Counted from the first letter of the stretch, positions 27,742-36,661 are shown. The stretch: DNA of 64,000 nucleotides from Lactobacillus intestinalis (GCF_024397795.1 NZ_CP072983.1:124001-188000), one strand, 5' to 3'. Notes: generated by a model not told the origin, from the letters alone. Program-made: numbers and translations.

Positions 27742-27775
27742 TTACACTTAGGCAATTAACGAAAGGAGAATTTGA

Positions 27776-28996
27776 ATGAAAACTGAGCGGGGGAATTTTA
27801 ATTCAGATACAGAAGTTAAATTGCACTGGCTAATTTTAGGAGAATTAGTTACGTGGATTGGAGCTAGTTTTATTTGGCCGTTGACTTCTGTTTATTTAAA
27901 TAAGCAATTGCATGTTAGTCTTTCGATGATTGGTGTCGTACTATTTTTCAATTGTGCGGCTAATATCCTAGGTTCAATTATTGCAGGACGACTTTATGAT
28001 AAATTAAATCCTTATCCACTTGTTTTGTGGGGATTAGGACTGGATGCAGTGGTGCTATTTTTGATGGCTGCGTTTCATGGTTGGCCGGAATATTGGGTAT
28101 GGCTAACATTGACCGGATTTTTAGGGGGATGGAATGGTACCTTAATTAATTCGATTGCGACTAGTTTAAAGAAATATCCCGGACGATATGTTTTTAACAT
28201 TTTGTATTTTTCACAAAATTTAGGAGTAGTAACAGGAACTTTGATTGTAGGGTATCTTTATGATTATTCTGTAACCGTGTTGTTCATTATAGCGGCGTCA
28301 TTATTTGTGGTGGCTTTGGTTAATGCGATCTTCAACTACAAACCAATCATTGCCTTTCATCAAGAGCGAGTTAAAAAAGGCCAAAGTGGAGTCAGTCAAA
28401 AGGCTGAACCAATGCCAAAATGTAATTTTATTATGTCGATGGCCTTCTTCACTACTTTGGCAGTGACTTGGCTAATGTACATGAACTGGGAATCTAACTT
28501 GTCCGTTTATATGGTTTCACTGGGAATTCCATTCCACCTTTACAGTTTATTGTGGACACTTAATGCTGGAATTATTGTGGTTATGCAAGGAATTTTGGCG
28601 CGTTTTCCTAAAATTTTCAAAAATATTTTCCAACAAATTATTTTTGGAATTTGTATGTTTTCAATTTCATTCATCACCTTGGTTTTTGCCAAAGACTTTG
28701 CTCACTTTGCCTTGTCAATGATTATCTTAACTTTGGGTGAATCAACTGCGTTTCCAGCTATTCCTGCCTATGTAAACGATTTGTCACCTAAATCCAGCAA
28801 GGGAAAATACCAAGGATCAATTATGGTTGCTAGTGGTGTAGGACGTGCCTTTGGGCCATTGTTTGGTGGTTTAGTAATTGATCGTGCAGGTTATATTCCA
28901 TTTTTCTGGGTAGCAGCGATTGTAATTGCCTTAATGATCGCCTTAATGGTGCCACTTTATGCAAAATTGCATAAGAAACTAACAATTTATAAGTAA
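27776..28996 (+). CDS. MFS transporter
   Basis: A 406-residue polytopic protein with about 12 membrane segments and the MFS loop motif GRLYDKLNPYPLVLWG (about 71) after TM2, plus a second-half relative. A longer cytosolic loop around residues 195-215 splits the two bundles. It resembles drug-efflux or YttB-type MFS proteins. The substrate cannot be read. GAAAGGAGAA precedes the ATG. Confidence 0.85.
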   Translation: MKTERGNFNSDTEVKLHWLILGELVTWIGASFIWPLTSVYLNKQLHVSLSMIGVVLFFNCAANILGSIIAGRLYDKLNPYPLVLWGLGLDAVVLFLMAAFHGWPEYWVWLTLTGFLGGWNGTLINSIATSLKKYPGRYVFNILYFSQNLGVVTGTLIVGYLYDYSVTVLFIIAASLFVVALVNAIFNYKPIIAFHQERVKKGQSGVSQKAEPMPKCNFIMSMAFFTTLAVTWLMYMNWESNLSVYMVSLGIPFHLYSLLWTLNAGIIVVMQGILARFPKIFKNIFQQIIFGICMFSISFITLVFAKDFAHFALSMIILTLGESTAFPAIPAYVNDLSPKSSKGKYQGSIMVASGVGRAFGPLFGGLVIDRAGYIPFFWVAAIVIALMIALMVPLYAKLHKKLTIYK

Positions 28997-29074
28997 GGGC
29001 AGTAATTTTGAAATAAAAATGATATTATTAAACTATGACAATTTTGATTTTAATATTAAGGAGGATTTTCCTGC

Positions 29075-31015
29075 ATGAATAATAAAATGATGGTTCGCGG
29101 TGGCGCTGGTGACATTACCAAAGCTGATGTGAATGCCCGTCCACAAGATAATTTATATTTAGCTGTTAACTCTAAATGGCTCGAAAACACTGAAATTCCA
29201 TCTGATCGTTCTCGAATCAGTAGTTTTGATGGAATTGATTTGAACATTGAAAAGGAATTGATGAGCGATTTTGCTGATTTTGCTGATGGTAAAAAAGAGA
29301 TTCCTAATGTGCCAAATCTTAAAAAGGCTGTAGAACTTTACAAGCTCGCTCGTGATTTCGACAAGAGAAATGCGGATGGTGCCAAGCCGATTCAGGCCGA
29401 CTTAAAGACTTTGACTAGTCTTAATAGCTTAGCTGATCTTAATGAACAGGCTGGTGAATTATTTAGAAACTTCGCTGTCCCATTCACATTAGACGTTGAT
29501 GCCGATATGAAGAATACTAAGGTTAATGTCCTTCAATTCGACCGTCCAAACTTGATTTTGCCAGATACGACAACTTATAAAAGTCCTGATGCTAAGAAGT
29601 TGCTTGACATTTATAAGAAGCAAACTGTGAAGCTTTTGACGATGGCTGGAATCAGTGAAGAAGATGCAGAAAAGTATGCTCAAAATGCTTTGAAGTTTGA
29701 TGAGCGTCTTTCAAAAGTGGCTAAGTCTTCAGAAGAGCGTGCAGATTATCCAGCAATGTACAATCCAATGTCAATTGAAGACTTTGAAGAAAAGATAACT
29801 TCATTTGATTTTGATCACCTTTTGGGTGAACTCTTTGATAAGAAGCCTGACAGAATTATTGTCATTGAACCACGCTTCTTAGATCACTTTGAAGAACTTG
29901 TTAACGAAGATACTTTTGAAGAAATTAAGGGTTGGATGCTTGCTAAGTTTATTAATGGAGCTGCGAGTCTTTTGTCTCAAGAATTTCGTGAAGCTGCCTT
30001 TCCATTTTCTCAAGCTTTATCTGGTCAACCAGAACTCTCAAAGGGTGTTAAACAAGCTTACTACATCGCTAACGGCTTGTTCAGTGAAGTAGTAGGTGTT
30101 TACTACGGTCAAACTTATTTTGGTTCTGAAGCCAAGGCTGACGTTGAAGACATGATTCATCGAATGATTGATGTTTATGAAAAGCGAATCAGTGAAAATG
30201 ACTGGCTTTCAGAAGATACTAAAAAGAAGGCAATTGTTAAGCTACGTGCTTTGATCTTGAAGATTGGTTACCCAGAAAAGATCGAAGAAGTATATGATCT
30301 TTTGCAAGTTGATCCTGAAGGTAGTCTTTACTCAAATGAAGCTGAAGCTGGTCGCGTTCTTGTTCAATACAATTTAGACAAACTTTACAAGCCAGTTGAC
30401 CGCAGCGTATGGCTTATGCCAGGAAACTTGGTAAATGCGTGCTACGATCCTCAAAGAAACGATATTACCTTCCCAGCTGCCATTTTGCAAAAGCCATTCT
30501 ACGACTTACATCAATCACGTAGTTTGAACTATGGTGGAATTGGTGTAGTTATCGCGCACGAAATTTCTCACGCCTTTGATAATAATGGTGCCAAGTTTGA
30601 TGAATTTGGTAACTTGAAGAATTGGTGGACTGATGAAGACTTTGCGGAATTTGAAAAGCGGACTCAAGCTGAGGTTAAACTTTTCGATGGTATTAAATAT
30701 GGTCCAGTGGTTTTGAATGGTAAGCAAATCGTTTCTGAAAATATTGCGGACCAAGGTGGCTTAACTGCTGCAGTTGAAGCTAATAAGGGCGAGAACGGCA
30801 ATATGAAGGAAGTCTTTGAAAACTTTGCTCGTGTTTGGGCAACTAAACAATTGCCAGAAAGTATCAAGACGCAAGTTTCGATTGATGTGCACGCACCGGG
30901 TCCAGAAAGAGCTAATGTTCAATCACAATGCCAAGAGGAATTCTACAAGGCATTTGATGTGAAGCCAGAAGATGGTATGTGGCTTGATCCTGATAAGCGT
31001 GTTGTGATTTGGTAA
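29075..31015 (+). CDS. pepO: Neutral endopeptidase O, M13 family
   Basis: A 646-residue intracellular metallopeptidase that trims oligopeptides from casein-type substrates. The zinc signature VIAHEISHAFDNNGAKFDEFG (about 488) and the downstream ENIADQGGL motif (third ligand Glu, about 548) are complete. The GPERAN segment and the final Trp match the family end. No signal peptide is present, as usual in lactobacilli. AGGAGGATTTTCC precedes the ATG. An IS200/IS605 element starts within a few bases of the stop codon, so the protein is intact but its original 3' end has been replaced. Confidence 0.95.
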   Translation: MNNKMMVRGGAGDITKADVNARPQDNLYLAVNSKWLENTEIPSDRSRISSFDGIDLNIEKELMSDFADFADGKKEIPNVPNLKKAVELYKLARDFDKRNADGAKPIQADLKTLTSLNSLADLNEQAGELFRNFAVPFTLDVDADMKNTKVNVLQFDRPNLILPDTTTYKSPDAKKLLDIYKKQTVKLLTMAGISEEDAEKYAQNALKFDERLSKVAKSSEERADYPAMYNPMSIEDFEEKITSFDFDHLLGELFDKKPDRIIVIEPRFLDHFEELVNEDTFEEIKGWMLAKFINGAASLLSQEFREAAFPFSQALSGQPELSKGVKQAYYIANGLFSEVVGVYYGQTYFGSEAKADVEDMIHRMIDVYEKRISENDWLSEDTKKKAIVKLRALILKIGYPEKIEEVYDLLQVDPEGSLYSNEAEAGRVLVQYNLDKLYKPVDRSVWLMPGNLVNACYDPQRNDITFPAAILQKPFYDLHQSRSLNYGGIGVVIAHEISHAFDNNGAKFDEFGNLKNWWTDEDFAEFEKRTQAEVKLFDGIKYGPVVLNGKQIVSENIADQGGLTAAVEANKGENGNMKEVFENFARVWATKQLPESIKTQVSIDVHAPGPERANVQSQCQEEFYKAFDVKPEDGMWLDPDKRVVIW

Positions 31016-31019
31016 TGTC

Positions 31020-31197
31020 AACTACCCTAGACTGAAGTCTAGGGCTTAGTGGCTCGTTAGCTTGCGCTAACCAGAACACCAACTTGCTTAGATACGGACT
31101 TGACTTACCAGCAATAGTCTTTTGACTATTGCCGATAGAGGTCGTCTAATTACCAAAGCCTTTTAAGTCCGCGAGTTGCTAACGGACTGCAGCCTTT
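31020..31197 (-). ncRNA. Candidate omega (reRNA) guide RNA of TnpB
   Basis: The 180-base region downstream of the tnpB stop, read on the minus strand, is non-coding and contains several short stems (GCAGCCTAGAAAGGCTGC, CAATAGTCAAAAGACTATTG, TTAGCGCAAGCTAA). It ends in the right-end hairpin. This is where TnpB guide RNAs are made. The guide would be the flanking DNA beyond the element, here beginning TTACCAAATCACAAC, which is the antisense of the pepO 3' end. Confidence 0.55.
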
Positions 31198-32529
31198 CTA
31201 GGCTGCTTTTTTTATTTTAGGATTTTGCCACTTGCTTAATCCTTTTTCTAAGATGTTCACTGCCGCATTCCAATCACGAATATGGGGCATTCGACAAATT
31301 GGACAAGTCCACTCCCGATCTTTAAGCGTTAACTTCTTATAACCGTTTTGGCCCATAATACTGCCACAAGCATGACAGCGTTGAGTGGTATATTTAGGAT
31401 CAATTGTTTTGAACTCTTTACCATATAGATCTGCCTTATAAGCCAGCATACTAAGGAAACTACGCCAGCCGACATCAGAAATTGATTGCGACAAGGCATG
31501 ATTCTTTAACAGGTTCTTGCTTCTTAATTCCTCGGCAACTACTAAATCGTGGCTTTTGATTAGTGCAGTTGAGAGTACTTGTAAAAAGTCATTACGCTGT
31601 CTTCTGATCTTATCGTGCAGTTTAGCGACTGCTAGTCGCTGTTTTTGATAATTCCTTGCCGTCCCCAAATTTCGTCCTTCTTGCTTAGCACGTCTTTGTC
31701 TGCGAGAAAGCACACGTTGAGCGTGAGCAAGCTGTTTTTTAGCTTTACGATAGAAACGTGGATTGGCCACCATTGATCCATTGGATTCCGTTAAGAAATT
31801 ATCCAGATTAAGGTCAATCCCAATTTGACTGCTGGTTTTGGCATAAGGCTTAACAAAAGCAGTATCGCTGCCTAATTGCATAGACAGGTAGAACTGGTCA
31901 TCAGCGGTCTTTTTTATCGTGACTGTGCCAATTCTAGTTGGAATCTGCTTAAGCAAGCGCTCTTTAATCAGTTTTCTAAAACCAGCAATGCGGACAATTC
32001 CCAGCTTAGGCAATTTAATATGTTTAGCATCAATAAATCTAGCTGTCCCGTTATCAAGATAGGCTTCTGACTGCTTAGGATATTGACAGTTGGTCTGATA
32101 TGACCAGTCGCTGCGTTTTTTGTGAAAAGTCGGAATTCCGTGTCCCATCTTGCGATAATTTTTCCAAGCCTTGTGATAGTTTTGAATCGCATTGGCAAGA
32201 GCGAGACTATCGATTTCTTTAACACGTAAAAAGCTATAAGCATCACGAATATTCTTAGGCTTAGCCAATAATTCATGATTGATGACTACTGTTTCTGCCA
32301 GTTGGACTTCATAGCTATTAAGAGCAGAAAAAGCAAATGGCATTGCATTACTTTGCTTAACAGCTAAATAGCGTTTAGCATGATAACTAGTCCGATTGCG
32401 TCCTACATAAGAGTTGTAGACAAAGCGCTGCGCATCATAGTTTAGTTTAATGATTTTCTTTTGCTTAGAACTAGGATAAAAGCGAAGCTTAACGCCAAAA
32501 TGATAGGCTAAACTGCTCATTCTTTTCAT
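31198..32529 (-). CDS. tnpB: TnpB RNA-guided nuclease of IS605-type element
   Basis: A 443-residue TnpB. The RuvC catalytic residues are intact: GIDLNLDNF (Asp), VVAEEL (Glu) and RDWNAAVNIL (Asp). The zinc ribbon is CHACG ... CPIC. An N-terminal OrfB-type helix-turn-helix (residues about 10-60) is present. The start is the ATG at 32529, with AAGGAGG eight bases upstream; a GTG three codons earlier overlaps that site. TnpB cuts target DNA under guidance of the RNA copied from its downstream end and favours element retention. Confidence 0.92.
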   Translation of the reverse strand: MKRMSSLAYHFGVKLRFYPSSKQKKIIKLNYDAQRFVYNSYVGRNRTSYHAKRYLAVKQSNAMPFAFSALNSYEVQLAETVVINHELLAKPKNIRDAYSFLRVKEIDSLALANAIQNYHKAWKNYRKMGHGIPTFHKKRSDWSYQTNCQYPKQSEAYLDNGTARFIDAKHIKLPKLGIVRIAGFRKLIKERLLKQIPTRIGTVTIKKTADDQFYLSMQLGSDTAFVKPYAKTSSQIGIDLNLDNFLTESNGSMVANPRFYRKAKKQLAHAQRVLSRRQRRAKQEGRNLGTARNYQKQRLAVAKLHDKIRRQRNDFLQVLSTALIKSHDLVVAEELRSKNLLKNHALSQSISDVGWRSFLSMLAYKADLYGKEFKTIDPKYTTQRCHACGSIMGQNGYKKLTLKDREWTCPICRMPHIRDWNAAVNILEKGLSKWQNPKIKKAA

Positions 32530-32628
32530 GTATTTCACCTCCTTGTATTATTGTAATTTGATTATATCCTATGTATATCTTATAATCAACAGTAAATAGA
32601 TATATAATAGACGAAAGGATATTAGACT

Positions 32629-33093
32629 ATGAATAAGAAGAGAGACAAAATAAAAGACGCAGGCTATGAAAAACACTACGTCTATAATGCACACTATCAT
32701 TTAATTTGGTGTACTAAATATCGCAATCCAATCTTTACTAATCAAAACCTGGCACAAGAAATGCAAGGGCTGCTCAAACAAGTAGCCGCAGATAATCAAA
32801 TCAAAATCGAAAAAATGGAAATAATGTCTGAGCATATTCATTTGCTTATTAGCTTTAGGCCATCAAAATCAGGCTCAAGCGTGGTCAAAGCACTCAAAGG
32901 AAGAAGCGCTTTTTTATTCTTCCAGAATCATCCCGAAATCAAACAAAGCAAGATGTGGGGCGGTCATTTATGGTCACCAAGTTATTATTTTGGCAGTGTA
33001 GGAAATATGTCTAAAGAAGTAGTAGAAAAGTATATCAATGATCAGATTTACAATGCCGTCAGAGATGGCAAGCCCTATCCATCCCCTCACTAA
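32629..33093 (+). CDS. tnpA: IS200-type Y1 (HUH) transposase
   Basis: A 154-residue single-strand transposase. The HUH motif is EHIHLLISF (about 70), and the catalytic Tyr lies in the helix EVVEKYINDQ (about 140). It cuts and rejoins the top-strand ends at the subterminal hairpins. It is divergent from tnpB with about 100 bases between, and its stop lies inside the left-end hairpin. GAAAGGAT precedes the ATG. Confidence 0.93.
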   Translation: MNKKRDKIKDAGYEKHYVYNAHYHLIWCTKYRNPIFTNQNLAQEMQGLLKQVAADNQIKIEKMEIMSEHIHLLISFRPSKSGSSVVKALKGRSAFLFFQNHPEIKQSKMWGGHLWSPSYYFGSVGNMSKEVVEKYINDQIYNAVRDGKPYPSPH

Positions 33094-33200
33094 AGTAAGG
33101 GGATTTCCGGGCTGTTTTCATTAAATTGTCCCGTAGGCATCCCTTCCTTTTGAATGGATAGTCACTGCCTTAGCTAAGTTCTACTTATCACATTATAACA

Positions 33201-33238
33201 AAATCCCACCAAACTAATTTCAGTTTGATGGGATTTTT
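33201..33238. terminator. Bidirectional terminator
   Basis: AAATCCCACCAAACT and AGTTTGATGGGATTT form a 15-pair stem with A and T runs on both sides. It serves kup on the minus strand. Confidence 0.85.
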
Positions 33239-33240
33239 GA

Positions 33241-35277
33241 TTAGTCGTTATTTTTCTTCATATTTGAAAAGTCCTTAGGGGCAATTCGTTTAATGTATGA
33301 AGGATGTGGTTGACCTAAGATTAATGGAACACGTTCAACCACGGTATCCGCATATTCCAGGCCAAACCAGCTAGCTGGGTTGGAGGATAAGTTTTGAAGC
33401 CAAACACGAGCTTCTACCATCCATTTTTCCCAACCTGTTAATTGAGTTTGTGGACTGATAACATCGTTCACGATAACGAATGAGAAGTCCCCTACATCAC
33501 GTCCAGGAGTGGTTGTGTATTCCTGTGGCTGTGGTTCAATGGTGCCATCAGCGATCAAATCATGGACAATCTGACGAATGTAAACATTTACGCTAGTTTG
33601 CTTCTTGAATCCAAGATATAGCTGAACGTTAATTACGTTTTTAGTTCCGTAAGTATTAACCGCATATTCAGCGGTGAACGGTTCATTAGTGACGTTAACA
33701 GTTACAAACCAGTATGCCTTGGCACGTTTTGGTCGTTTATCCAAAATTGAATACAAAATTTCACGCTTGATAAACTTGTTGTACTTAACCTTAGCCATGT
33801 AAACCAAGTTAGTTGCGTAAGTTGGGTAATCTTCATCATGGCTCAAGTTCGTCAACATGCTGGTGTATTCATCAAGTCGTACGTAGGCGTTACGTGATTC
33901 GCGCTTGTCGCGGATCTTGTTTCCGTAATACCAAACATACATAATTGCCAAGATAAAGCCAGCAATAACTAATGAAACGTAACCACCGTGAGTAAACTTA
34001 CTCAAACTTGAAATCATGAACATGACATCCAAGAAACCAAAGAAAATCAAGAATGCCCAATCCCAAATTAATCTTTGGACGCCTTTTCCACGCATTCTCA
34101 ACCATTCATAAAGCATGATGGTCGTCATCAACATTGAAATAGTGATTGATAAACCATAGGCTGCTTCCATGTGAGCCGAAGTTCTGAAGAACAAAACAAG
34201 TGCAATGGTAGCTGCACAAAGCATTTTGTTCACAGATGGAATATAAATTTGTCCTTTTTCGGTTGATGGATAAAGGATGTTCATTCTAGGTAAGAACTTA
34301 AGTCCACTGGCTTCAGCGACCAAGGTAAATGAACCAGTAATTAAAGCTTGTGAAGCAATAACGGCTGCGATAGTTGCAAGTCCAATGGCAGCTAAACGAA
34401 TATTGCTTGGGATGATTTCAAAGAATGGATTGAAGTCACCAGTAGTGTGGTAGTTAGGGTTTTGTAAAATCCAAACCCCTTGACCAAAGTAGTTGAGTGA
34501 TAAACAAACAAAGACATATGGCCAAGAGCCGATGATGTTACTCTTACCAACGTGACCTACGTCAGAATAAAGAGCTTCGGCACCAGTAGTTGCCAGGAAG
34601 ATCGATCCTAAAATGAAAAGCCCAGCTTTATTATATGGACTAAACAACAACTTAATTGCGTAGTATGGGTTGATAGCTTGTAAAATTGACCAGTCTCCAG
34701 CCATATTCATAAAGCCGACAATTCCAAGGAATGTGAACCAAACGAACATAATTGGTCCAAAGGCTTTACCAATAATGCTGGTTCCCATGCGCTGAATTAA
34801 GAAGAGGAACAGCAAGATGATAATCGTGATTGTAATAACCATCGATTGCGTGTTTACGGGGATGTTACCTTTACCAAATTCCATCCCCTTCAGCCCTTCA
34901 ATGGCAGTAGTAACAGTAACGGCGGGCGTTAATGTACCATCGGCTAAAATGGCCGCTCCCCCAATCAGAGCTGGTAGGACTAACCATTTAGCACGCTTTC
35001 TGATCAATGCATATAAAGCAAAGATCCCACCTTCACCGTGGTTGGTTGCTTTCAAAGCAATAATCACAGTTTGAAGGGTCGTCAATAAAGTGACAGTCCA
35101 TAATACTAATGAAATTGAACCGACGATAAAATCGCGGTTCACGTTACCAATCCCGCCGTTTCCGGCAACGATGGATTTCATAACGTATAAAGGACTTGTC
35201 CCAATATCACCATAAACGATGCCGACCGCGATTAATAATCCAGCAGCAGACATCTTTTTTTGTGTATTCTGTGTCAT
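33241..35277 (-). CDS. kup: Potassium uptake protein Kup
   Basis: A 678-residue K+/H+ symporter. Twelve membrane segments occupy residues about 10-440, starting with the family signature GIVYGDIGTSPLYVMKSI, then GEGGIFALYALIRKRAKW and GAEALYSDVGHVG. A cytosolic C-terminal domain of about 230 residues follows. The start at MTQNTQKK is set by GAGGAAG eight bases upstream. The longer frame reaching 35340 runs through a terminator-like hairpin in the leader. It is transcribed alone. Confidence 0.94.
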   Translation of the reverse strand: MTQNTQKKMSAAGLLIAVGIVYGDIGTSPLYVMKSIVAGNGGIGNVNRDFIVGSISLVLWTVTLLTTLQTVIIALKATNHGEGGIFALYALIRKRAKWLVLPALIGGAAILADGTLTPAVTVTTAIEGLKGMEFGKGNIPVNTQSMVITITIIILLFLFLIQRMGTSIIGKAFGPIMFVWFTFLGIVGFMNMAGDWSILQAINPYYAIKLLFSPYNKAGLFILGSIFLATTGAEALYSDVGHVGKSNIIGSWPYVFVCLSLNYFGQGVWILQNPNYHTTGDFNPFFEIIPSNIRLAAIGLATIAAVIASQALITGSFTLVAEASGLKFLPRMNILYPSTEKGQIYIPSVNKMLCAATIALVLFFRTSAHMEAAYGLSITISMLMTTIMLYEWLRMRGKGVQRLIWDWAFLIFFGFLDVMFMISSLSKFTHGGYVSLVIAGFILAIMYVWYYGNKIRDKRESRNAYVRLDEYTSMLTNLSHDEDYPTYATNLVYMAKVKYNKFIKREILYSILDKRPKRAKAYWFVTVNVTNEPFTAEYAVNTYGTKNVINVQLYLGFKKQTSVNVYIRQIVHDLIADGTIEPQPQEYTTTPGRDVGDFSFVIVNDVISPQTQLTGWEKWMVEARVWLQNLSSNPASWFGLEYADTVVERVPLILGQPHPSYIKRIAPKDFSNMKKNND

Positions 35278-35316
35278 ATTAGTACTTCCTCGAACGAAAA
35301 TATTACTCCCGTTTGT

Positions 35317-35343
35317 AAAAAAGGAATGCCTAAGAGACATTCC
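35317..35343 (-). promoter_or_regulatory. Terminator-like hairpin in the kup leader
   Basis: On the minus strand GGAATG, nine bases, CATTCC and then TTTTTT lie 40 bases before the kup ATG. A second hairpin, CCCC-ATTTA-GGGG, is 50 bases further upstream (about 35391-35404). Together they suggest transcription attenuation of kup. I see no known K+ or c-di-AMP riboswitch consensus. Confidence 0.45.
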
Positions 35344-35545
35344 AATTCTAAAACATATCTATTTTCGTCTATTTAACCTAATGTTTCAACCCCTAAATGG
35401 GGATTTTTTTACTATATTCTCATAGGATTTATTGCTTGACAAATTTGAAGAAAAGTTGCTAGGTGAGAGAGACAAGGAAAATGGGTTGAGGGATGGAAAG
35501 TAGGAAGAGGCTATTTCTGCACTGTATAGAAGTAGATTTGTTCTA

Positions 35546-35741
35546 TTGTTTGGCTTTTTTAGGGTAAAATATATATGAAATAAAAAAGAAGCGCTACGGG
35601 AATAGCACTTCTTTAGAAACAGAGCTGTTAATTTAACGGTGGATTAGTAATGGTGTAAAAAACCGCTACAGTTCATCCAAAAACGTTATAGCGGTTTTTT
35701 AATTTCACTAAAAGCTGGCGGTCGTAATGACCGTCTTTTTT
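35546..35741 (+). other. Gene-free stretch with promoter-like site and three hairpins
   Basis: A TTGTTT-17-ATATAT promoter-like site (35546-35574) is followed by three hairpins. The first is AGAAGCGCTA/TAGCACTTCT (35587-35612, T run on the minus strand). The second is AAACCGCTA/TAGCGGTTT with TTTTTT (35659-35700). The third is GCGGTC/GACCGT with TTTTTT (35718-35741). No reading frame with a ribosome-binding site is present. The remainder of 35278-36042 holds the kup leader and the RNA listed next. Confidence 0.4.
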
Positions 35742-35768
35742 CTGCATGAAGTGAAAATCTGGATATAA

Positions 35769-35948
35769 TAAAAAAGGTGTATGGGAAGCCCACACACCAA
35801 GAGCTTAATTTTCAAGAAGATGATAAACATAGAAACTTTTTGTTAAGGTGCTTGGCTGGGGTGTACTACCAATACACTGCATCGAGTGCCAACGGTATGC
35901 CTGTTTATCAGCCGTCAAGATTTGAATATAATTCTTTCTTTACAAGGT
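35769..35948 (-). ncRNA. Candidate structured small RNA, about 180 nt
   Basis: On the minus strand an extended -10 (TGCTATACT, 35962-35955) is followed by a region with long-range pairing TGATAAACA/TGTTTATCA (35902-35910 with 35821-35829), inner stems TTGGC/GCCAA and GTGTA/TACAC, and a terminator GGTGTGTGGG-CTT-CCCATACACC with TTTTTT. No convincing ORF: a 40-codon frame crosses the terminator and lacks a ribosome-binding site. The extended rod-like fold and size recall 6S-like or other regulatory RNAs, but I do not recognise the family. Confidence 0.45.
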
Positions 35949-35996
35949 AATTATAGTATAGCAGAAAAGACATCATATTTTGTGAAGCCTTTTTTG

Positions 35997-36024
35997 TACA
36001 AAAAACACCCGCAAAATGCAGGTG
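35997..36024 (-). terminator. Terminator of the 36043 gene
   Basis: On the minus strand ACACCTGCA, three bases, TGCGGGTGT and then TTTTTTG. Confidence 0.8.
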
Positions 36025-36042
36025 TCTCAATATGGTCTTCAA

Positions 36043-36465
36043 TTATGATAAAGAACCAGGAATCTTCTTACGACGAGCTTCGTACCAGTCTGCCCATGAT
36101 TCATAAGTAGTCATGCTTTCTGGATCGATGTCTTCGTCCTTCTTGATTTCTTCTAAGATGCTCTTGAAGTTGTAATCATGATATTGCAAAACATTCTTGA
36201 TCAAAGTCTTGCGTGGGAAGTGAATGTTCACCATCAAGTAGTGGTTGATGTCCACAACATTATGATCAGTGTCGTACAAGTTCATGATTTCCAAGTCGCG
36301 TTGATCGAATTGTGCAATGTAGAAGTTAGCGAAAACCTTCAAGTAATCAGGTTGTTCCTTGAACACTTCAGGGGTCATAACAACACGATTTGGTTCAGGC
36401 ATAACAACCTTTAATTCATCGTTTTCTTCTTCGTTTGTATTAGTGTTTTTTTCTTCTTCAGTCAA
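36043..36465 (-). CDS. Acidic hypothetical protein
   Basis: 140 residues. The first 20 are low-complexity Glu/Asn/Thr. The rest is soluble with aromatic and charged residues (PDYLKVFANFYIAQFDQRDL, SMTTYESWADWYEARRKKIP). I recognise no domain. The apparent start is TTG with no ribosome-binding site; a stop lies a few codons upstream in frame and a TATATA box 20 bases away, so the mRNA could be nearly leaderless. A solo tnpB lies immediately upstream, so the original 5' region may have been altered by its arrival. The terminator and codon usage support a real gene. Confidence 0.55.
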   Translation of the reverse strand: MTEEEKNTNTNEEENDELKVVMPEPNRVVMTPEVFKEQPDYLKVFANFYIAQFDQRDLEIMNLYDTDHNVVDINHYLMVNIHFPRKTLIKNVLQYHDYNFKSILEEIKKDEDIDPESMTTYESWADWYEARRKKIPGSLS

Positions 36466-36498
36466 AGTGCCGCACTGCTATATAAAACATAGAAATAT

Positions 36499-36528
36499 GT
36501 AGAAGAATGCGAATTTTCTACATATCAG
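36499..36528. repeat. Perfect stem-loop between tnpB and the 36043 gene
   Basis: ATATGTAGAA and TTCTACATAT pair perfectly around about ten bases. It could be part of the right end of the solo tnpB element or an operator for the acidic-protein gene. Confidence 0.4.
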
Positions 36529-36559
36529 AAAGATATATTTTTTCCTTTCTTTGTTTCAT

Positions 36560-36661
36560 TTGCTGTCGTCTTCACTAGTATTCTGATATTCCAATATAGG
36601 AGTAATCACATTAACCAGCTCCTCCAGCTTAAGGGCCTAGCCAGCCCCGTTTATTTTTTTA
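36560..36661 (-). ncRNA. Possible guide-RNA region of the solo TnpB
   Basis: Immediately after the tnpB stop the minus strand reads GGGGCTGGCTAGGCCC and CTGGAGGAGCTGG, GC-rich hairpin-forming sequence unlike its AT-rich surroundings. Position and composition fit an omega RNA. The 3' boundary and guide cannot be fixed from one copy. Confidence 0.35.

Larger units (their letters stand above)
31019..33125. mobile_element. IS200/IS605-family insertion sequence with tnpA and tnpB
   Basis: Divergent tnpA (+) and tnpB (-) lie between two subterminal hairpins and without terminal inverted repeats, as in IS605-type elements. The hairpin at the pepO side (31025-31044, CCCTAGACT/AGTCTAGGG) would be the right end and the one at 33083-33102 (CCCCT.ACT/AGT.AGGGG) the left end. 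The left flank on the minus strand reads TTTAAT and may hold the target motif. Outer boundaries are uncertain by a few tens of bases on the kup side. Both proteins are full length, so the element may be active. Confidence 0.8.

Noticed and set aside
31016..31197. CRISPR-like repeats near tnpB
   Set aside because: Only single short inverted repeats are present; no array of direct repeats with spacers is visible anywhere in the window.
35278..35340. Longer N-terminus for Kup
   Set aside because: The extension crosses a terminator-like hairpin and lacks a ribosome-binding site; family members begin near MTQNTQKK.
35706..35828. 40-codon minus-strand frame (MFIIFLKIKLLVCGLP and onwards) as another small toxin
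   Set aside because: It has no ribosome-binding site and runs straight through the terminator of the predicted small RNA.
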